A DNA stretch of 64,000 nt. It comes from Anarhynchus alexandrinus (lineage: Eukaryota > Chordata > Aves > Charadriiformes > Charadriidae). The stretch spans positions 629,213-693,212 of the forward strand of contig VUYV01000101.1 of assembly GCA_008711295.1 (NCBI GenBank). Direction: 5' to 3'. The position numbers were made by a program, and so were the translations under genes. Positions within the stretch are counted from its first letter, which is position 1. Every line of letters begins with the position of its first letter. The notes beneath the pieces are model-generated. The model searched no databases. It worked only from the letters and a program-made list of their open reading frames with translations, and was not told the DNA's origin. Shown in pieces: positions 62,951 to 64,000 of the stretch.

Positions 62951-64000
62951 GCACTTGCTGAACTTTTACAGGCAGTCTCACTCCCCCAACATGCGAAGCC
63001 GTACCAATATATAGATGATACTCTGATTGGAGGAACTTTCCCTGAGATGCTGGGGGAAGCAGCAGCACTGTGGCAAGCACTAAATAAAGCAGAAATTGAA
63101 ATTCCACACAGAAAATGTCAGGGACCAAGCAAAGAAGTAAAATTTTTAGGTACTTATTGGATGGCAGGCAGTGCTGTGATTCCTCCTTAAGAAAAAATCA
63201 AACAGCTGTGAATGCCCCAGTCAAGGAAGGAGTTCCAACAATTAATGGGAACTTTAGGATATTGGAGGAAGCATGTGCCTGGATTTTCTATTATTTCCCA
63301 TCCATTTTACTTGCTCTTATGCAAAGGCAAATCCTGGGAGTGGAAATTAGAACATAATGAGGCAGTGAAAACTCTAATTGAAGAATTAATAATATATTGG
63401 GCACTGGGACCAGTGCACTCCTGCGATCCTGTTAGAACCAAAAGGGGTTTCGCAGTACACGCTGCTTACTATAACCTGTTCCAAACTGGCCCCAATGGCC
63501 CAAAAAGACCTTTATTGTTTAGCTCAACTGCATTCAAAGAAACAGAACGACAATATTCTGAATGGGAAAAAGGACTTTTATCTTTAGTCCGAGCACTTAA
63601 AAAAGTTGAGAAAATACACCAGGGACAACCTGTGCAAACTAGAGGACCATTTAATTTACTAGAAGCAATCCTAAAGGGGACTGGTCCCCCAGAAAGAGTT
63701 GCACAAAAACCCACTATCAGAAAATGGTGTGCCTACCTAACAGGAGTTGCAGAACATATGCAATTAAGTGAAGGACATACTAGGATCTCCAAATTGCACA
63801 TGCTTATAAACACAGACCCTTTGGCATTACAACAGCCTTCAACCTTCACCCGTTCTGCATGCACTGCACCTCACTGAAGGTACACTGACAGAAAATGTTT
63901 GGTTTATGGATGCTTCAGCAAAAAAGGTAAATGGTAAATGGCAATATAAGGCCATTGCATTAGATATTACCACCAGCAAACAAATAATAGAATTAGTGTA

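Larger units (their letters stand above)
61995..64000 (+). pseudogene. endogenous retrovirus pol, ERVL-like (RT and start of RNase H), decayed
   Basis: This is a dead pol fragment from an ERVL (class III, foamy-like) element. Reverse transcriptase starts near TVDYQHL (about 62010). It shows the motif-A region LDVKDVFFMVP, the LPQGYKHSP motif and, after an interruption, the YIDD active-site motif (about 63005-63017). FLGTYW and the connection domain follow. RNase H begins at WFMDASAK (about 63900) and runs off the window. Breaks seen: a 0.68-kb insertion in RT (about 62273-62950), in-frame TAA at 63188 and TGA at 63209, and a frameshift between about 63780 and 63885. The N-terminal pol, protease and gag are absent on the left, where a CR1 end lies 150 bases away. 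Not functional. Family assignment rests on motif resemblance as I remember it. Confidence 0.85.

Noticed and set aside
55051..64000. One full provirus with its 5' LTR at 55051 and pol at 62 kb
   Set aside because: The LTR has its own imperfect target duplication, no leader or gag was seen after it, and an unrelated CR1 lies between; two separate events are simpler.

Overview
The window is vertebrate nuclear DNA, almost certainly from a bird. Three split genes have GT-AG introns and vertebrate proteins. A CpG island lies between two head-to-head genes. The repeats are typical of birds: CR1 LINE pieces, ERVL-type LTRs and an ERVL-like pol. The gene order EIF5B / TXNDC9 / goose-type lysozyme matches the mammalian order (EIF5B-TXNDC9-LYG1/LYG2), so this is old conserved synteny. 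The species cannot be named from the sequence.

Layout. (1) 1-27.6 kb, minus strand: the 5' part of EIF5B, translation initiation factor eIF5B. Twelve coding exons are confident, from the lysine-rich N-terminal region to the first part of the GTPase domain (P-loop and DTPGH motifs present). The gene runs off the left edge. Its start-codon exon is uncertain; the best candidate carries only five coding bases at 27582-27586, some 15 kb upstream of the next exon. An ERVL-type solo LTR with a perfect 5-bp target duplication (5290-5870) lies antisense in one EIF5B intron. (2) 26.4-28.6 kb: CpG island and shared promoter, with an NRF-1 palindrome, a CCAAT box, an RFX-like X-box, a CACGTG box, a (CG)n run and G-quadruplex motifs. 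(3) 28-38.3 kb, plus strand: complete TXNDC9 (PhLP3) coding sequence, four coding exons, 226 codons, with a long 3' UTR that contains an ancient CR1-like fragment. (4) 38.3-47.7 kb: intergenic, no gene recognised. (5) 47.8-53.4 kb, plus strand: a complete goose-type lysozyme family gene (five coding exons, 199 codons) with a TATA box upstream. The catalytic Glu is kept, but both Asp positions of goose lysozyme are changed. (6) 53.4-64 kb: repeat-rich intergenic DNA with a second solo LTR (55051-55647), a 5'-truncated CR1 (about 60.87-61.85 kb) and a decayed ERVL-like pol (about 62.0 kb to the right edge). The pol is broken by a 0.68-kb insertion, two in-frame stops and a frameshift.

EIF5B acts in ribosomal subunit joining. 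TXNDC9 is a co-chaperone modulator of the CCT chaperonin. Both are housekeeping genes, which fits a shared CpG-island promoter. The lysozyme gene has a TATA-type promoter, suggesting restricted expression. I found no CRISPR array, tRNA, rRNA or operon-like system. The most unusual points are the EIF5B start exon, the altered lysozyme active site, and the unidentified insertion inside the ERVL reverse transcriptase.
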